Assembly (NCBI RefSeq): GCF_029168945.1
Contig: NC_083602.1
Span: 66,236,600 to 66,300,599, forward strand
DNA: 64,000 bases
Reading direction: 5' to 3'
DNA from: Cannabis sativa
Taxonomy: Eukaryota; Streptophyta; Magnoliopsida; Rosales; Cannabaceae
The notes beneath the pieces were generated by a model that worked only from the letters and a program-made list of their open reading frames with translations, was not told the DNA's origin and did no database searches. How positions within the stretch are numbered: the stretch's first letter is position 1; each line of letters starts with the position of its first letter. Made by a program: the position numbers and the translations under genes. Below are positions 46,885 through 59,192 of this stretch, piece by piece.

Positions 46885-48431
46885 TGTTGGGTTTTGTGCC
46901 CTAAATAAAACCCATTACAATCTGATTAGTTATCAATCAAAGAAGTTTGAAGTGATTCATGTTAACATGAATTTTTCACGCTTATGGTTTAATATATATT
47001 TAATATATGCACAAAATCAGTTATGTCCAAAACATATATTTATTCACAATTACAGTATTGTCAACACAGTAGAATGTGATTGTGATTATATGATTCAAAA
47101 GACTAAGTCCCTGTTTCATCAGTGTTTTGGATTTACACTGATGTGATAATCATAGATGAAGTAGACTTACACTTAGAATAAGTGTTATGTTCTTTCCAGG
47201 ACATTGGTAAAGTATACTGGTTTCGAATGTATGGAGTATACATTAGACTGGATCGATATTGAACTTAGTCAAGATATTATAAACTTACCGTTGTGTCTGT
47301 CCAAGTCAATATCACTAGTTGATCTTAGATAAAAAGAATCTAAATCCTGATATGCTTAGGCTCAATCTCAGGAGTGCTATTCATGTTCTTTGATTTATTG
47401 GTTAAGCCTACTTTTGGGTCAAGGTGATGCGTATATTTTGGGAACATGATAGTATGATTGAGTGGGAGCGCTGAACATAAATATGGAATCTATAGCTTCT
47501 ACTTGTTTATAGAAGTCAAGTGATGATCCCTTGGAGCTTAGCTAAATAGAATTAAATGGATGAACTCTTGTTTCAGTGACTATTTCTTAGATCACTAAAA
47601 CATCATTTACAGGTAGCTAAGTGTTTTAAGGGGCCAAAAACATTGAGGGGTGAAAACGGTAAATTTATCCCATCTCGATGTAAATCATCTATATAGAGGA
47701 TCTTTGATCACATTAAGATAATAACGATGGTTAAATGAGATAGCATACCTATATCGTGGAACATATAGAATGCTCTATATAAGTCTGAGAGTGCAATTCC
47801 AAGTTCTAAGAGTGGATTCAACAAGGAATTAATAAGTTAGGGAATTTACTTGGTAAATTCGGTTCAGCTTATTGGAAGCTCAGTAATACAGATCCATGAT
47901 CCCCATTCTTGTTGAGACCATACTTCTTGTAAGACACAATAATTGATTTGTGATTAATCAATTATAATTCTAAAGATTAGACTATGTCTAATTTGTGAAT
48001 TTTCACTAAGCAGTGGTGAAATTGTAAAGAAAAGAGATTCTAGGTTTATTTATTAATTAAGAGACTCTATATGTCTAATTAATAATTATGTTAAATGAAA
48101 ATATTATTTAATAATCTATTTTAGTTATTAAATAATTAATTTTGGCATTTAAATAGTTAGAATTGGAAAATTAGCATTTTTGAGAAAATAGAAATAAAAA
48201 TTGTGAAAACTGTAAAATCCAAGTGAGGCCCACTAACACCTATGGTCGGCCACTTGAATGGCTTTTTTCAATTAATATTTTCATTATTTTAATGCCAAAT
48301 AATTACTAACCTAAACCTAGTAGTTGCCTATAAATAGAAAGTGATGGCTCAGACTAAAAAAAAGAGTTTTTCAGTAATTCAAGAGATTGCCTTTTAGAAA
48401 AACTGAGCCTTCCACTTTCTCTATGTAGCCG

Positions 48432-48499
<68 letters not shown>

Positions 48500-48820
48500 C
48501 TTCTTCATAATTTCGAAACACCCTAGGGATAGAGTAGTGCCCACACACAGCAAGTGGTATCTCAATCATAGTTTGGAAGATCGTGAATGATCCAATTCAA
48601 TGAGAAGGACATTCGGACTCAGATCTTGATAATACTCTGCAACAGAAAGGATACAAGGGTTAGAGATCTGAGTGGAAGGAGACATATTATTCCGCTGCAA
48701 CCAATGTAAGGTTTCCTTAACTTTATATGTGTTTATTATCGTTTTAGAAAGTTCTTATTTAGGATGTTAAACAACATACTTGTGAGTAGATCTAAGATCC
48801 TGGTAAAATAAATTCCAACA
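46885..48820 (+). repeat. 5' LTR of the inner element, copy E5
   Basis: 1936 bp, TGTTGGGTTTTGTGCCCTAA to AATTCCAACA. TATA box tataaata at 48329-48336, followed by a (CT)30 microsatellite at 48435-48494 in what should be transcribed leader. Differs from the 3' LTR at scattered sites, a few percent by eye. Confidence 0.93.
48435..48494 (+). repeat. (CT)30 microsatellite in the 5' LTR
   Basis: Uninterrupted CT dinucleotides, 60 bases, about 100 bp after the TATA box. Confidence 0.95.
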
Positions 48821-48839
48821 ACTAGTATCAGAGCCACGG
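48821..48839 (+). promoter_or_regulatory. primer binding site of the inner element
   Basis: actagtatcagagccacgg directly follows the 5' LTR. The tatcagagcc core is complementary to the 3' end of initiator tRNA-Met, the usual Ty1/copia primer. Confidence 0.88.
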
Positions 48840-49093
48840 TAATTGATTTGCTTGCAAGAAATTTGGACTTAAAATGATTTGTATGTGATTTGGATGGTTT
48901 CATGTTGATCTATGTGTTATCTGATTATTGATTGATGTTTGTGAATTTTCGTAAAAAATAATTGAATTTTTTTTTTCTGGAATTATTTTTATTGGATAGT
49001 ATGAAAAAAATTAAGCAATTTACTTTTTTACAGATGTCAATTTTGATTTTATTTGAATTAGTTATGATTTTTTGAAAATCAGAAAATATCGGG

Positions 49094-49320
49094 ATGGTGT
49101 CACCCACCCTACGCGCGCGGATGAGGGTGCAACCCTCGGATGCACGCGCTCAGACAAGTGCTCGACCGAGCTTCCTTGGTCAGGACAAGATTTTGTCTGA
49201 AAACCGTCCCATGCGCGCGCGGAGAGGCTGCATGCAGCCTCCAGCGCCGAGGGACCTCGGTCAGCCCTCCCTACATACGAGCGCGGACAGTATGCATTGC
49301 ATACTGTCCGTACCACTTGC
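49094..49320 (+). other. GC-rich block with CG runs in the retroelement leader
   Basis: Sharp GC island in an AT-rich leader, with acgcgcgcggatg, catgcgcgcgcgg and cagtatgcattgcatactg (an inverted repeat). A 97-codon open frame covers it, but the residues show no known domain. The outer element has a comparable block split across 46740-46884 and 57567-57680, where the inner element inserted beside gttcgcgcgcg. Confidence 0.7.
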
Positions 49321-52131
49321 AAAAATTTTTCGTTTTCTTCAATTTTTCATGCTATTTCATGGAATTAACTTCCAATTTTTTGTGTAGTTTTGTATTTTGA
49401 TTTTTACTTTTCATATTTCAAATCTAATTATCAGAAATAAATTAATTTGAATTTTTAAAAATTAATTTTAGATATTAGTGTAATTTGAATTTGAAAATAG
49501 GTAAAAATATATCTTTTTTTTGGCTTAATTTTTTTATCTTATTTTTAAATTTGATTATTTTATCTTATTTTTTAAATTTAAGGTCAGATATTTTTTTTTT
49601 AAATTAATTTTTTTTTTAAATATTTTGACCTTATTTAAATTTAAAATAAGATCACTATAATCATGATATTTTGAATAGAAATAAGATATTTTGCTAACTT
49701 TTAAATTTTATTATTTTTTTTTATTAATTAAATTAAATTATAAAATCAGAAAATGATATTTATTTATCATTTTATTTTATTGAATATTTAATTTATAAAA
49801 TAACATGAAATTTAAAAGGTGGTTACCAAATTTTTTTTGAAATGATATTTAGGTTAGTTGAAACATAATTTTTCAAAATTGTAGGTTTAATTTTAAATAT
49901 TATTTTATTTCTTTTTTAAAATCTGAAAATATTTTTTTTATTATTATTTACTTTTTTTTTCCAAATTAAATTAATTATTTAAAATTAAATAAATCCTACA
50001 TCCAACTATCCAGTTCAACTTGTTGCAGGAGTATGTGTTTTAGCTTATGTGTAAGTTTTATAAAAATTTATTATTGCTTGATCTAAATTGTCATGGTTAA
50101 CTTGTTGACAGATCCAATGATCTGATTTTAACCCATGGTTCAATTGTCAATAGGTCAAGTAAATAATTTGTAACAGGTAAATTTTACATTCTTCTTTCAT
50201 CTGTGTATGACCTAGAAACATGATAGGTCCATCCAAATCTGTGTGCCTGTGTGAGCCTATACGTTTATTTTATTGTAGATGCATATAGGTTGTTGCTAAA
50301 TAAAATGTCACACCCTGATAGATTTTATTTAGGTCAATTTAATTTTTGGACCTATTCAATTAATAACAGTTATTTATTTTAAGGTTAAATTCCTCTCTTT
50401 TGGGCCTTGTGTGAGAGATGGAGGCCAATAGAAGTGGGTACGACATACTAAACCCAGCTCCCCCTCACATGAACTACCCCAATTGTGAAGGCCCATTTGC
50501 CTTATCTGAATAACTGTATTAGGTTAATTAAATTAGTTTAACCTAATAAAATTGATTAGCAACATAATTAACTTTAAAATATATGAAATTTATTTTCATT
50601 TTGATATTTTAAAGTTAATTTTAAGAAAAATACTCTTAGTTTTAAGATATTATTTCTAGATAAACTATTTGTATTTTTCTTGTATTTAATTAAATAAAGA
50701 ATTTTAACTAACTAGATTCTTTCTGAAGCTTATTTTAATTATTTCATTAAATATTCCTATTTAAGTTATAAATTAGTTATTTTTAACTGATTTTTCTTAT
50801 CAACTGAAATTTGAATATTTTTTTTGAATTTAAAAATTAAGTTGAGGAATTCTAGGAATTGGTTATTGAAGATTCTTGATATATTTTTTAAGTTAATTTT
50901 AAACTTAAAATGGAATATTTTTAAAATTAGGTGGTTACAACTTAATTTCGATATTTAATTGAATTTAAATTTGAAAATATTTAAGTTTTTTAGATTCTTT
51001 CTACAACAACTTAAATTAGATAATTTTCAAATTTTTTAAAAAGATACTTAGTTAAATTGAGATATTTTCTAGATAGTTATTTCTAGACTAGTTATTATTT
51101 CTAATATTAAAATAGAAAAATATCATAGATTGTGAAATTAATTGTTTTATAATTAATTTTGGTACAATTCAAGTTTAGAATATTTTTCCTAGTATTACAC
51201 TAGAAATTAATAATTAAGCCTTCTTTATACTTAATTATTTATTTCATGACATTTAATTAAATAGAAAATTATTTTAAGTTGATTTTTTTCTTACAACTTA
51301 AATTTGAATAATTTTCAAAATATATTTTATTTATTTTATTAATCAATTTCGAAATTGCATTTGATTATGCAAGATGATTTTGAATTTATCTTGAAAAATA
51401 GATTAAAGTTGTAAATTAATCTTTATTTTAATTAATTTTTGAACTAACTTAAATCAATGATTTTTTCATTTAATGATTAATTTAAAATAAATGAACTAAA
51501 ATATATTATTATTAGAAATTAAATTAATTAGTCAAATGAAAATCTAGATAGATAATATTTTTGCTTGAAGTATTTTTCTAGTAATTTTTTTTAAGTATTT
51601 CGAAAATAGTATAGTTTTATACTTTATTTTTTTTTTCGAAATACAATAAATATATTCTTATGAAAATTTAAATTTGAGTTGCAAATTAATTTAAATTAAT
51701 ACAACTTAAATTAAATAATTTTCTTAATATTTATTGGAAAGTTAATACTAAGATGGAAATAATTCAATTTATTTTCATAACCATCTAAGTATAATTTTAT
51801 AAATATTAAATTAAATTCTATTTAGAGTTTTATTCTAAATTTGATATTTAATGAATATATATATAAATAATAGAAGAAAATACATTTTAAATAATGAGCT
51901 TTATTATTATTAAGATATTCGATCTCCATTATTGGTTTTACATAGCTATTGTTTTAGTGAGTAATCCTCCCTGATGGAGGAACGTTCATTAGCAAGTTAG
52001 CATTGTTTAATCTCGAAAGATAAGTATATTTGTAAGTGTTTTATATTAGTATTGATCACCCTAATGGTGACAACTGTATTTGACTTACAAAATATGAAAC
52101 AATGGTGGAAGCTCATGAAATAGGAATGACC

Positions 52132-52268
52132 TTGACTCTCGCCTAAACGGGACAACGTCGGATCCTCTTTTCGATCGAATAAAAGGTTGCTAGAATGGTT
52201 ATTATTTTAGATGAGCTGACAACTCTATTCAATGGATGGTAGCTTTGACTCTCGCCTAAACGGGACAC
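52132..52268 (+). repeat. duplicated motif upstream of gag
   Basis: ttgactctcgcctaaacggg followed by aca occurs at about 52132 and 52245, 113 bp apart, both shortly before the gag ATG (52430). The sequence between is not repeated. A role such as RNA packaging is only a guess. Confidence 0.7.
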
Positions 52269-52429
52269 TGATATAAGTTTGTTGAAAACCTTGGAAATTA
52301 TTTAGGATTGTATGTTTTAGTATTATCTCTTGTGATTCCTACTTGCTATGTGCTAATAGTTTCTGAATTAGATTTTGTGTTAAACTAGAATTGATTTCTA
52401 TTTATTATTTTGTAGTATCCTGTATAGCC

Positions 52430-53395
52430 ATGTCAAATCCCATGTTATCACTCTTGACTGAAAATAAGCTAAATGGATCTAACTTCCCTAAATGGAATGA
52501 GAACATTAATATTGCTCTCATAGGTGAAAGTGCCCTGTTTGTGTTAACTGAGTCGTCTCCTGAATAGTCGGGTGACAATGCAACTAAAGTTGTTAAAGAG
52601 AAGTTCGAGCGTTGGCAGAATGCTAACAATAAAACTCGATACTTCATGCTTTCCAGCATGGTTGACACCTTGAAAACAAGGTTTGCAAGAACTGACACGG
52701 CTGCAGAAATAATGACGAAGTTAACTGAGCTATTCGGAATGGCATCTATCCAGTCGCGTTTTGACGCGACTAAGAAATTCATCAATGCACGGATGGAACC
52801 CCATCAGAATGTGTGTGATCACCTTCTCCAAATGGCAAGTTATTTCCAGGAAGCCCAGAATCATGGTGCTGAAATGGATCAAACAACTCAAGTAAGTCTT
52901 ATCTTGAATAGTATGACTCCAGCTTTTTTGCCCTATACATCAAATTATGTCATGAATAAAAAGGAGCAAGACTTTCACACGTTAGTCAATGACCTTCAGA
53001 CATATGAAAATTTGATTGGAGGACCCAAGAAGAAAGGGAGTAAACCTCAGAATTCTGGAAATGGTAATGGAACGATTAAACCTGAGGCACATGTAGCCTC
53101 TACTTCAAGACCCAAGACAAAGAAGAAGTGGAAAAATACCAGGAAGCGAGCTCAAGCTGTGAAAACAGTTAAGAACAAAAAGGCTGTTGCTTCTGGTGAT
53201 ACACTAAAAGGAAAGTGTTTCTACTGCAATAAGAAAGGCCATTGGAAACCCCAATGTCCTAAACTTCTTGCAAAGAAACAAGGTATTTCTTTCTATAAAC
53301 TAATGAGTTTTAGTGAATTATTATCCAATTGGATTATTAATTCTGGACTACTAACCTTGTTTATTTATTTTTCTTCTTATGCCCAAGCTGCTTAA
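52430..53395 (+). pseudogene. Ty1/copia gag (UBN2 type), one nonsense codon
   Basis: Starts at ATG 52430 (MSNPMLSLLTENKLNGSNFP), matching the usual copia gag beginning. A TAG at 52565-52567, after TESSPE, interrupts it, probably a C-to-T change in a Gln codon; the frame then continues to TAA at 53393-53395. Motifs: KWNENINIAL, the capsid core (LTELFGMASIQSRFDATKKF), MEPHQNVCDHLLQM, a lysine-rich stretch, and one zinc knuckle CFYCNKKGHWKPQC. The last ~45 residues hold NWIINSG, which looks like a leftover of the protease motif W-DSG with D changed to N, after which pol is missing. Confidence 0.88.
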
Positions 53396-53953
53396 ACTCA
53401 GGTGCTATCTTAGTGAGTTGAATCGGAAAGCTGAATAAAGGGGTGGAGTTCGTCCAAGATAAAGAAGAAGCTCATTTATTTATTTTGAATTAACTATTTC
53501 AGTTTAAAAACAATTTGGATTTCAATTATTAGTTTGAGATTTTTATTCCCTGTTCTTTTCTCATAATGTTGCAAAACAATTTTCTTTAATTTTATAATTT
53601 TTTTTTACAAATAAATCGCAATTTATGAGTTGAGCTTCATCTACTTTATCTTAAACAACAATTACCAATTATATTTATATGTTTGTATGTGTAAGTGTTT
53701 TTATTATTGGTACAAATTCTATAATATTTTAAACTCTTCATAGAGTTATTACTACATAAACACTAGAAATTATTTCTATGTTTATGAATAATTGTTAATT
53801 CAAAAACAATTATTAAGAATTTGTTTATTAAAAGGATCTTTTGATATGATAGGGGTGGAGAAAAAGTGAAGAATAATATGCAGTTCAACGATCTTTTATA
53901 TCTAATGAACTCTGGATTATATTCGAAACTCCACATAATCTCTATAACACTTA

Positions 53954-54268
53954 GGAGGCGTTTGGTTGGGGGGAATGAAAATATAGGAATAGGAATGGGA
54001 ATGGGAATAGGAATAGGAATGGAATGGAATAAAATTTAAAATGCATAAAAAAAATTGATAAAAAAATAATTAAATTTTTTTTCTTGTTACATTGGAATGG
54101 CCATTCCTTTCTTTTTAAAATGGAATAGCCATTCCACCATAATGGTGGAAAGAGCATTCCATTGGAATGTCATTCCAATACTTTAAAATGCAACCAAACA
54201 AAGGAATGGAATGAAAATTGTTTCCTTTCCATTCCATTCCATTTCATTACCTCCAACCAAACGCAACG
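53954..54268. mobile_element. PIF/Harbinger-like MITE
   Basis: Ends ggaggcgtttggttgg and ccaaccaaacgcaacg are inverted copies with a few mismatches, flanked by TTA (53951-53953, 54269-54271). The interior is full of ggaatgg on the left and ccattcc on the right, so it folds back. About 315 bp, non-coding. Confidence 0.75.
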
Positions 54269-54669
54269 TTAGAGAATCATGATCTCTATAACCTTTAGGG
54301 GTGGATCATAATCTCTATATACTTAGGGGTGGACTTTATTCCACAGTACTCCCTGTAACACATATTTTCTTTAAACATCGAAGTAATATAATAAATTAGC
54401 TATTATCAGAATAAATCCTTGATCTTGATTATATGTTCCAGTTTAGATTTACTGTTGTAATAAATAATGATACCAATAAAGTTCTTTGATAATGTATCAC
54501 ACTACCTTAATTGAGTGGGAGAATTTTAAAATTCTTTACCCATCTTCATTTTGTTGACACTTGTGATAGGAACTTAAGAACACTACTGAGAAAGCAAATC
54601 TAACCATTCATGTGGATAGAAATAACTTATCAGAATTATGAGAATAAGATAGAAGAATTCTTGCATAGT

Positions 54670-55065
54670 CCATTCGAATGACTTGAGTCAAGATTTCTAA
54701 TCCTCATAACAATTTTATGGTATCTTAATTTGATTACTTGATCTCTAGCAAGTATTTTACACTTCAAATACTAGACTGCTATGTTGATGTTTTAGTCTTA
54801 AAAGAAACTTACAGTTTCAGACTAATACAATAAGTCACAACTAGATATCCCTCAAAACAATAGTAAGCCATTCGAATGACTTGAGTCAAGATTTCTAATC
54901 CTCATAACAATTTTATGGTATCTTAATTTGATTACTTGATCTCTAGCAAGTATTTTACACTTCAAATACTAGACTGCTATGTTGATGTTTTAGTCTTAAA
55001 AGAAACTTACAGTTTCAGACTAATACAATAAGTCACAACTAGATATCCCTCAAAACAATAGTAAG
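54670..55065 (+). repeat. 198-bp perfect tandem duplication
   Basis: 54670-54867 and 54868-55065 appear identical (ccattcgaatgac ... caatagtaag). The lack of any difference means a recent event or an assembly artefact. Confidence 0.92.
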
Positions 55066-55627
55066 AGGTTGAAAGTATTTTTTAACCAGACACCTATTAT
55101 TGAGTGGGATCCATCTGGGATGTAATCAAATAAGGAACATTAGGAGATACTCAAGAAAGATTTATGAAAGTGATCTAAATGTTAGATATTAAGGAACTAT
55201 ATATTAGTTATCCTTATATCTACACCAACTCATTCAAGAATTTGAGATGGTGGTTACTCTGGGGGTGGAGGAGTTATTCTACAAGAGTGTAAAAACCCTT
55301 CTATAATAATTCAAGCTCTACCAGAGAAGATTTATAACTTTGTAAATTCGAAATTACTAGAAAGTTATTTTTTCTGAAGAAAATTCTACACATTATTATC
55401 TCAGTTCCAAATTTTAAAATATGAGAGATATGTCTTCTGTTTATTTAGATGTACTTAATAAGCAGTAAGGATTTCAGTATCCTTTGATGAGTAAAGCATA
55501 TAGTAAAGGATGTTTCATAATGTTTTATGAACCTGGTTCTAGAAGTTTGGGTGGATTCAAATATACTACACTTGATCTGAAGATCAAGACAACAGATTGA
55601 ATGGAATGCACAATTTGTTTTATGTTA

Positions 55628-55642
55628 GCGCAAGTGGGAGTT
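55628..55642 (+). promoter_or_regulatory. polypurine tract of the inner element
   Basis: gcgcaagtgggagtt lies directly before the 3' LTR start TGTTAGGTTTTGTGCCC. Confidence 0.8.
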
Positions 55643-57189
55643 TGTTAGGTTTTGTGCCCTAAATAAAACCCATTACAATCTGATTGGTTATCAATCAAAG
55701 AAGTTTGAAGTGATTCATGTTTGCATGAATTTTTCATGCTTATGGTTTAATATATATTTAATATATGCACAAAATCAGTTTAGTCCAGAACATATATTTA
55801 TTCACAATTACATTATTGTCAACACAGTGGAATGTGATTGTGATTATATGATTCAAAAGACTAAGTCCCTGTTTCATCAGTGTTTTGGATTTACACTGAT
55901 GTGATAATCAGCGATGAAGTATACTTACACTTGGAGTAAGTGTTATGTTCTTTCCAGGACATTGGTAAAGTATACTGGTTTCGAATGTATGAAGTATACA
56001 TTGGACTGGACCGATATTGAACTTAGTCAAGATATTATAAACTTACCGTTTTGTCTGTCCAAGTCAATATCACTAGTTGATCTTAGATCAAAAGAATCTA
56101 AATCCTGATATGCTTAGGCTCAATCTCAGGAGTGCTATTCATATTCTTTGATTTATTAGTTAAGCCTACTTTTGGGTCAGGGTGATACGTATATTTTGGG
56201 AACATGATAGTATGATTGAGTGGGAGCGCTGAACATAAATATGGAATCTATAGCTTCTACTGGTGTATAGAAGTCAAGTGATGATTCCATTCGAGCTTAG
56301 CTAAATAGAATTAAATGGATGAGCTCTTGTTTCAGTGACTATTTCTTACATCACTAAAATATCATTTATAGGTAGCTAAGTGTTTTAAGGGGCCAAATAC
56401 ATTGAGGGGTGAAAACGGTAAATTTATCCCATCTCGATGTAAATAATCTATATAGAGGATCTTTGATCACATTAAGATTATACTGATGGTTAAATGAGAT
56501 AGCATATCTATATCGTGGAACATATATAATGCTCTATATAAGTCTGAGAGTGCAATTCCAAGTTCTAAGAGTGGATTCAACAAGGAATTAATAAGTTAGG
56601 GAATTACTTGGTAAATTCGGTTCGGCTTATTGGAAGCTCAGTAATATAGATCCATGGTCCCCATTCTTGTTGAGACCATACTGCTTGTAAGACTCAATAA
56701 TTGATTTATGATTAATCAATTATAATACTAAAGATTAGACTATGTCTAATATGTGAATTTTCACTAAGCATGGGTGAAATTGTAAAGAAAAGAGATTCTA
56801 GGTTTATTTATTAATTAAGAGACTCTATATGTCTAATTAATAATTATGTTAAATGACAATATTATTTAATAATCTATTTTTGTTATTAAATAATTAATTT
56901 TGGCATTTAAATGGTTAGAATTGGAAATTTGGCATTTTTGAGAAAATAGAAATAAAAATTGTGAAAACTACAAAATCCAAGTGAGGCCCACTAACACCTA
57001 TGGCCGGCCACTTGAATGGATTTTTCCAATTAATATTTTCATTATTTTAATGCCAAATAATTACTAATCTAAACCTAGTAGTTTCCTATAAATAGAAAGT
57101 GATGGCTCAGACTAAAAAAAGAGTTTTTTCAGTAATTCAAGAGAATGCCTTTCAGAAAAACTGAGCCTTCCACTTTCTCTCTGTAGCCG

Positions 57190-57245
<56 letters not shown>

Positions 57246-57566
57246 CTTCTTCATAGTTTCGAAACACCCTAGTGATAGAGTAGTGCCCACACACAGCAAG
57301 TGGTACCTCAATCATAGTTTGGAAGATCGTGAAGGATCCAATTCAATGAGAAGGACATTCAGATTCAGATCTTGATAATACTCTGCGACAGAAATGATAC
57401 AAGGGTTAGAGATCTGAGTGGAAGGAGACATATTATTCTGCTGCAACCAATGTAAGGTTTCCTTAACTTTATATGTGTTTATTATCGTTTTAGAAAGTTC
57501 TTATTTAGGATGTTAAACAACCTACTTGTGAGTAGATCTAAGATCCTGGTAAAATAAATTCCAACA
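55643..57566 (+). repeat. 3' LTR of the inner element, copy E3
   Basis: 1924 bp, pairs with 46885-48820. TATA box tataaata at 57087-57094. Its CT microsatellite is (CT)25 at 57193-57242, five units shorter than in the 5' LTR. Confidence 0.93.
57193..57242 (+). repeat. (CT)25 microsatellite in the 3' LTR
   Basis: Uninterrupted CT dinucleotides, 50 bases, at the same LTR position as the (CT)30 tract. Confidence 0.95.
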
Positions 57567-59192
57567 GTCCCCCCTACAGTTGACTGAGGTTCAGGGAGGC
57601 TGCTGGCTCCCACCTCCGCGCAGGGCTGAGGGTGCACGCAAGCTATCTTGGGCAGCAAGTGCATCATGCACCTACAATCCAATTTTTGAGTGATTTTTCA
57701 CCCAATTTTAGATTTTTCTAATTTTCAAACCCTAATTTCAAAGTAAAATATTGTTTTTAATATATTTAAGCTTAAATATCAATTTTGCAAATTAATAATA
57801 TCTATTTTTAATAGATTATTATTAATTTTTGGATATTTTGAGGTTTAAATTTTAAAATTTATTATTTTAATTTTTAAATTATGGTCAGATTTTAAAATTT
57901 TATTAATTTCTTTAATATTTATATATTATTTAATTATAAGTTTAGATATTTGAATATTAGGTATATTTTAAATTAAAGATCGTATTATTTTTTCAATTTG
58001 AAATATTAAGTTAAAATTATCTGATATGATAAATTTAATAATTGCGAATTTGAAATCAACTTAGATATTTTATAGATATTCTAACTATAATATTTTAAAA
58101 TTCATAATTTGGTTATTTTGTGAAATATTTAATAGATTATAAATTATAAGTTTGAAAAATGATATTTTATATCATTTTACTTATCAGAAATTTATAATAG
58201 TATTGTAATTTTTAAATAACCTATATATTTTTGTAAAAATTTGAAAAAAAAGCTTATTTTGAGATATTTTGATACATAATTTGATAACTATTATTTTTTT
58301 ATTATTTTATTCTTAAAATAATAATTTCCTAACCATATCTATTTTAAAATTAATTTATTTTGTTATTTTAATTTTATTAAATTATATGATTAGAAATGAT
58401 ATTGAAAATATCTACTTATTTATTTTCAAATCATTTATCTTATTAGATTTTTGATTTAATTTAATAAAATAATTCAAATAAACCTAGATATTTTAAATTA
58501 GTTTCATTTTTGAATTTTTAAAATTTTGGAAAGATATTTAAGGTTGTTCCAACAATCCAAAATTTTCAAAATTTAGTTGGTTAGTCAAATAATACTTTAA
58601 TTATATAATAATAAATATCTTATTTCACATTTGTTACATGCTATTATTTGTTTTATTTAATTATTTATCAAAAACTTTTTTTAACAAACAAATTATTTAT
58701 TTGATCTAAATTACTATGATTAACTTGTTGAAAAATCCAATGATCTAATTTTTATCAGAGTCCAATTGTCAATAGATCTTATCAATAATTTGTAATTGGT
58801 AAATTTTGTATTTCTTTCATATGTAAACCTTGAAACATGATAGGGCCCATCCAAATCAATTTGACCTGTGTGAGCATATATGTTTGCTATTGGACTTAGA
58901 TGCACATAGAAAGCCCATTTATTTCTAGATATTTAAATGGACTAAGTTGCTAAAATAAAATATCACTTTTGATAGTTTTATTTAGGCCCAATTAGTATTG
59001 GGCTTATTCAATGAATAATAATTATTTAATTAAGGTTAGATTCCTCTCTTTTGGGCCTTTTGTGAACAACCTCAATTGTGAAGGCCCATTTGCCTTATTT
59101 AAATAATTAACAACATAATTAATTTCAAAATAAATGAAATTAATTTTTCATTGGATTATTTTAAAATTAATTTAGAAAAATACGCTTAGATT
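57567..59192 (+). other. outer element leader, continued
   Basis: Begins with GC-rich sequence (cacctccgcgcagggctgag) continuing the block cut at 46884, then AT-rich sequence matching the inner element's leader in order. Similarity ends at aaaaatacgcttaga just before 59193. No ORF of note. Confidence 0.8.

Larger units (their letters stand above)
48840..52429 (+). other. long AT-rich leader of the inner element
   Basis: About 3.6 kb between the primer site and gag. It is very AT-rich except for the GC-rich block at 49094-49320. No domain-bearing ORF. Near its 3' end a 23-24 bp motif is repeated (52132-52155, 52245-52268). Similarity to the outer element's leader shows this layout is a family trait and not random filler. 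Confidence 0.8.
53396..55627 (+). other. post-gag noncoding region of the inner element
   Basis: Where pol should be there are about 2.2 kb of AT-rich sequence with no RT, integrase or RNase H motif. It contains a MITE (53954-54268) and an exact tandem duplication (54670-55065). Confidence 0.75.
46885..57566 (+). mobile_element. inner gag-only LTR retrotransposon (LARD-like), complete
   Basis: 10,682 bp with LTRs 46885-48820 and 55643-57566, primer site, 3.6-kb leader, a gag-only ORF (52430-53395), about 2.2 kb of noncoding sequence and a polypurine tract. Flanks gttcc (46880-46884) and gtccc (57567-57571) are a 5-bp target duplication with one change. Integrase, RT and RNase H are missing, so it depends on a helper. 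It lies inside the leader of another member of the same family. Confidence 0.92.
44581..59192 (+). mobile_element. outer element of family TGTTGGGTTTT, split and 3' truncated in view
   Basis: 5' LTR 44581-46474, then a decayed primer site and leader to 46884, interrupted by the inner element (46885-57566). The leader resumes at 57567 and runs to 59192, where a gypsy-type element begins. The resumed part matches the inner element's own leader (for example ttgatctaaatt at 58698 versus 50088, and ttttgggcctt at 59059 versus 50399). Gag and the 3' LTR are not in the window. Confidence 0.85.

Noticed and set aside
48354..48569. Arg-Glu repeat protein on the minus strand
   Set aside because: Purely the translation of the CT microsatellite.
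49094..49400. Overlapping frames of 86-97 codons in the GC-rich leader as a real protein
   Set aside because: Open on several frames because of high GC content; no domain, and the outer element does not keep a clear equivalent. Kept only as a structural finding.
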